Shown here one piece after another: positions 38,709 through 42,141 of a DNA stretch of 42,141 bases (positions within the stretch are counted from its first letter, which is position 1; each line of letters begins with the position of its first letter). The notes under the pieces are model-generated. The model was not told the DNA's origin and ran no database searches. It saw only the letters and a program-made list of their open reading frames with translations. The DNA comes from an uncultured SAR86 cluster bacterium (lineage in GTDB: Bacteria; Pseudomonadota; Gammaproteobacteria; Magnimaribacterales; D2472), in NCBI GenBank assembly GCA_902556355.1, contig CACDVW010000010.1, forward strand, positions 1-42,141, in the 5' to 3' direction. The translations under genes were made by a program, and so were the position numbers.

Positions 38709-39465
38709 AAGAATTATTCCATGTTTAGATGTTAAAAATGGATATGTAGTTAAAGGTATAAAATTTAAAAATCATGAGATTGTTGGATCGATTTTAGATT
38801 TGGCAAGTAAATATAATGAAGAAGGTGCTGATGAGTTAGTTTTTTATGACATTGGTGCAAGTACTTATGATGGTATTGTTTCTAAAGAATGGGTAAAACA
38901 GATTGCAGAACTTATTAATATTCCTTTTTGTGTTGCAGGTGGAATAAAAAATCTTAAAGATGCTAGAGATATTCTAAATAATGGTGCAGATAAAATTTCA
39001 ATAAATTCTCCAGCTCTAGCAAACCCTAATTTAATACAAGAGCTAGCAAATGAGTTTGGGAGTCAATGCGTTGTTGTGGGTATTGATTCTAGATATACAG
39101 ATAACAAATATATTGTCTATTCAAATACTGGAGATGAAAAAACTATAAAAAATACACAAATAGAAACTAAAGAATGGATAGATCAAGTCCAAAATCTTGG
39201 TGCGGGAGAAATCGTTTTAAATTGCATGAACAAAGATGGTGTTAGAGATGGGTATGATATCAATCAGTTAAATATTATGTTAAAAAATTGTGACGTTCCA
39301 TTGATAGCATCTGGTGGAGCGGGAACAAAAGGTCACTTTAAAGATGTACTCACCAAGACTGAATCTAGTGGAGCTCTTGCTGCAAGTGTATTTCATAAAG
39401 ACTTAATTAAAATAAATGAACTTAAAGACTTTTTAAGAAAAAATTCAATAAACATAAGGTACTAA
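38698..39465 (+). CDS. hisF: Imidazole glycerol phosphate synthase subunit HisF
   Basis: '[20 protein letters not shown]', '[13 protein letters not shown]', '[31 protein letters not shown]', '[18 protein letters not shown]'. Confidence 0.96.
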   Translation: MLTKRIIPCLDVKNGYVVKGIKFKNHEIVGSILDLASKYNEEGADELVFYDIGASTYDGIVSKEWVKQIAELINIPFCVAGGIKNLKDARDILNNGADKISINSPALANPNLIQELANEFGSQCVVVGIDSRYTDNKYIVYSNTGDEKTIKNTQIETKEWIDQVQNLGAGEIVLNCMNKDGVRDGYDINQLNIMLKNCDVPLIASGGAGTKGHFKDVLTKTESSGALAASVFHKDLIKINELKDFLRKNSINIRY

Positions 39466-39467
39466 AA

Positions 39468-40064
39468 ATGGATATAGAAAATTTAAGCTATGATAACAGA
39501 GGTTTAATTCCAGCAATAATTCAAGATTCGATATCTTTTAATGTTTTAATGCTTGGATATATGAATAAAGATTCGCTACAACACACACTTAAAACCGAAG
39601 AAATTACATTTTTTAGCAGGTCAAAACAGAGGCTTTGGACTAAAGGAGAAACATCAGGAAATAAATTATTACTAAAATCAATTGAATTTGATTGTGATAA
39701 AGATGCTTTGCTGGTTAAAGCAGAGCAATTAGGACCAACATGCCATCTAGAAAATTATTCATGCTTCAAATCAGAGAAAAAACATTCTTTTTCAATAATT
39801 TCAGAACTAGAAGCTGTTATTGATGAAAGAAAAGGTAAGTCTTCAGAAAATTCATATGTCGCATCTTTGCTAGATAAAGGTGTTAAAGAAATTGCTAAAA
39901 AAGTTACAGAAGAAGCAGGTGAAACATCAATAGCTGCAGTTACAAATGACGGAAGATTAATAGAAGAATCTGCAGATTTACTCTTTCATCTGATAGTTCT
40001 TTTAAAAGATCAAAATTATTCTTTAGAGGATGTGTTTGATGAGCTAAAAAAACAGATCTTCTAA
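39468..40064 (+). CDS. hisI: Bifunctional phosphoribosyl-AMP cyclohydrolase / phosphoribosyl-ATP pyrophosphatase HisIE
   Basis: 'LMLGYMNKDSLQHTLKTEEITFFSRSKQRLWTKGETSGN', 'GPTCHLENYSCF', then 'VTEEAGETSIAAVTNDGRLIEESADLLFHLIVLL'. Confidence 0.95.
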   Translation: MDIENLSYDNRGLIPAIIQDSISFNVLMLGYMNKDSLQHTLKTEEITFFSRSKQRLWTKGETSGNKLLLKSIEFDCDKDALLVKAEQLGPTCHLENYSCFKSEKKHSFSIISELEAVIDERKGKSSENSYVASLLDKGVKEIAKKVTEEAGETSIAAVTNDGRLIEESADLLFHLIVLLKDQNYSLEDVFDELKKQIF

Positions 40065-41161
40065 TCAATAGATTTAATCTCTACATACTCAATTAACATA
40101 CGCCCTCTATCTTTATCAGATAGATTAGAGCATTCTTGATCTTTACAATAATATCTTTGATCAGGAGTACCGCCTCCATTTCCTCCAACTGCAACATTTA
40201 AAATAAGATAGAAATCATTATTAAAAGGCCAATAATCATTATTGAATTCTGTTTGAGTATTTTTATCAATAGAAAAATAAGGATCTGTTTGAGTATCTAA
40301 AAAATACTCGATTTTATCAGTCTGCCATCTCATTGTTACAGAATGAAATTTATCGTAAAAATCTACATCTGCTGGAACACCCCTAATTTGATAAATATTT
40401 CTAGCACCGTTTGACCCAAAATGAATTGTTGATTGTGTCTCGTACGCTTGATGATTTTGCATATGTTCAACCAAATCATTTTCTCCATCAACGGGCCATC
40501 GTTTTTGTCCTTCAACAAATCCTTCAGGGAGCATCCAAATTGCTGGCCAATGACCCATACCCTCAGGATGTTTAAAACAAACGGTTACCTCTGTACCAGG
40601 TGAAATAATTTTTTTACCAGATGTCATTATACGAGCTGAAGTATAATCCCAAGTGTAATTACAAGACTTGTCTGAACAATATGGATCAGGCAATGGATTA
40701 GCTTCGTTAAAAATTGGTTGTATTTTTAAAAGACCGTCTTCAATAAAAGCATTTTCAGTTGTATTATTTTCTTGATTACAGTTTTTTGAATATCCGTCAT
40801 TGCAACTTGTATAATACTGAGCTTCATTATTACCCCATCCTTGTATAAAGTCATCATCACCGTTTGGGCAACCAGGATTTACACAGAAACCATTTGATTC
40901 TTGATAAGTAAAAATATTTTCATCTAAAACATCTGAATCAAATTCTTCGATCCAGTAAGAAGAAGAATCATTTACTGGAGTTGCGCAATATGAATCTTTT
41001 TTTACATCATATATAGATGTAGAACCACCTGAACCACCTGAACCACCTGAACCGCCTGAACCGCCTGAGCTTCCATCATCAGAGGGCCCGCCGCCACCGC
41101 CTCCGCCACAAGAGACAAGCAATGCCAATAACAAAAAGTTAAGCAAGGATTTTTTATACAT
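40061..41161 (-). CDS. Putative GH16 family glycoside hydrolase, lipoprotein with Gly/Ser linker
   Basis: Lipobox LLVSC; (SGG)n linker; 'GHWPAIWMLPE', catalytic-type ExDxxE in 'WPVDGENDLVEHM', 'FYDKFHSVTMRWQTDKIEYFLD', 'PFNNDFYLILNVAVGGNGGG'. Confidence 0.88.
   Translation of the reverse strand: MYKKSLLNFLLLALLVSCGGGGGGGPSDDGSSGGSGGSGGSGGSGGSTSIYDVKKDSYCATPVNDSSSYWIEEFDSDVLDENIFTYQESNGFCVNPGCPNGDDDFIQGWGNNEAQYYTSCNDGYSKNCNQENNTTENAFIEDGLLKIQPIFNEANPLPDPYCSDKSCNYTWDYTSARIMTSGKKIISPGTEVTVCFKHPEGMGHWPAIWMLPEGFVEGQKRWPVDGENDLVEHMQNHQAYETQSTIHFGSNGARNIYQIRGVPADVDFYDKFHSVTMRWQTDKIEYFLDTQTDPYFSIDKNTQTEFNNDYWPFNNDFYLILNVAVGGNGGGTPDQRYYCKDQECSNLSDKDRGRMLIEYVEIKSID
41022..41066. repeat. Five tandem 9-bp units (GAACCACCT / GAACCGCCT)
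   Basis: gaaccacct x3 then gaaccgcct x2, encoding the GGS linker of the GH16 lipoprotein on the minus strand. Confidence 0.9.
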
Positions 41162-41195
41162 TTTATTTGTGATGATTAATTACGAGCAAATTATA

Positions 41196-42141
41196 TTAGT
41201 TTTCTTTAACAAAATCATTAGTAAGATCTTTCATTTCATTTCTTAAAACAAATAAAGCAATTAAATTAGGTATGGAGACTAAGGCAACAACAACATATGC
41301 GATATTCCATACAATTGTTGTATCAATTACAGCTGCTAATATAAAACACAAGACATAAAAGTTCCTATACCAAAATACACCTCTTTCACCAAAGATATAT
41401 GCAGTTGATCTGTCTCCGTAATAGCACCAGGTTATTGCTGTTGAAAAAGCAAATAAAAGGAGTGCTATTGCAACTAATTTTCCACCATATTCTCCAAAAA
41501 CACCTTGAGAGAAAGCTTTTGCAGTTAATTCAGCAGAGCTGACTAATGATTTTCCTTCAACTATAACCGGTTCTGATATTTTTCCATCAACTATGTTCAG
41601 AGTTCCTGTATATAAGTTCTTATCATTATTTATAACCTTTATATCTTCAGCTATTGATCTGGAATGAAGAACTGTTATATCAGAATCAATTATCATTCCA
41701 TCTTCAATATAAATGGTTCCAGAATATTCTTTTACATCTGAATCTAATGATTGAACGTAGCTTGTTAATTGATTTATATGGTCAGGGTGGATATATGAAC
41801 CATCAGTATTCTTTTCATCAGAATAAATACCATCAAGAATGACCATATCTGTTTTAGCAAATGTTGTATCAAATTTTTGTGTCCAAACTCCGCTTGATAA
41901 GATAACTAAAGCTGTAACACTACATACCACAATAGTATCAATGAATGGTTCTAATATTGATACAACTCCTTGATCTATAGATTTATTTTTAGATGATGCA
42001 TGAGCAATTGGTGACGAGCCTTGGCCTGCTTCATTTGAATACAATCCCCTAGCAACACCATATTTTAAGCTCATAGCAAAGCTTGCTCCTAGAAAACCAC
42101 CCACTGCAGCAGAACCTGTAAATACTTGAGAAAAAATAGCA
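41196..42141 (-). CDS. Sodium:alanine symporter (AGCS) family protein, C-terminal part (5' end outside window)
   Basis: Frame open to window edge (AIFSQVFTGSAAVGGFLGASFAMSLKYGVARGLYSNEAGQGSSPIAHA); 'LVAIALLLFAFSTAITWCYYGDRSTAYIFGE'. The listed start at 42104 is an internal GTG. Confidence 0.9.
   Translation of the reverse strand, partial: AIFSQVFTGSAAVGGFLGASFAMSLKYGVARGLYSNEAGQGSSPIAHASSKNKSIDQGVVSILEPFIDTIVVCSVTALVILSSGVWTQKFDTTFAKTDMVILDGIYSDEKNTDGSYIHPDHINQLTSYVQSLDSDVKEYSGTIYIEDGMIIDSDITVLHSRSIAEDIKVINNDKNLYTGTLNIVDGKISEPVIVEGKSLVSSAELTAKAFSQGVFGEYGGKLVAIALLLFAFSTAITWCYYGDRSTAYIFGERGVFWYRNFYVLCFILAAVIDTTIVWNIAYVVVALVSIPNLIALFVLRNEMKDLTNDFVKEN

Noticed and set aside
41022-41066. Possible CRISPR or intergenic repeat array
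   Set aside because: Units are 9 bp, contiguous without spacers and in frame with the GH16 linker.
41654-41842. 62-aa antisense ORF in the AGCS symporter
   Set aside because: Opposite the AGCS insertion segment; no independent support.

Overview
AT-rich bacterial chromosomal window with very tight gene packing. It looks like a streamlined marine gammaproteobacterium (SAR86-like); this is inferred from gene content (nqrABCDEF-apbE-nqrM, icd/clpS/clpA, nfuA, mfd-csiV-like), not from a marker search. No rRNA, tRNA, CRISPR array, transposase or phage module was recognised. In order: partial M14-type carboxypeptidase; a minus-strand catabolic-looking trio (cyclase, PhyH dioxygenase, ThDP enzyme); a two-gene unit of unknown function (small 3-TM protein plus exported duplicated-domain protein) ending in a terminator; cysteine synthase; YeiH-family transporter; clpA/clpS/icd; mnmA; purB; aceA; the Na+-NQR operon; long-form GAPDH; paired acyl-CoA dehydrogenases; mfd; a CsiV-like gene; nfuA; an unlisted 55-aa DUF2970-like ORF; trmA; a second 3-TM small protein; a YerC/TrpR-like gene coupled to a his operon; a Cys-rich GH16 lipoprotein; and a partial Na+:alanine symporter. 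The most notable observations are: (1) a single ORF fusing HisD to the HisB dehydratase domain, with hisC and the HisB phosphatase domain absent from exactly that junction; (2) a YerC/TrpR-like putative regulator overlapping hisG by 4 nt; (3) a candidate new family of 3-TM small proteins present twice, each with an unusually strong Shine-Dalgarno in a region where most genes have none; (4) a duplicated-motif insertion inside an AGCS symporter; (5) a GH16 enzyme with several CX4C-type loops.
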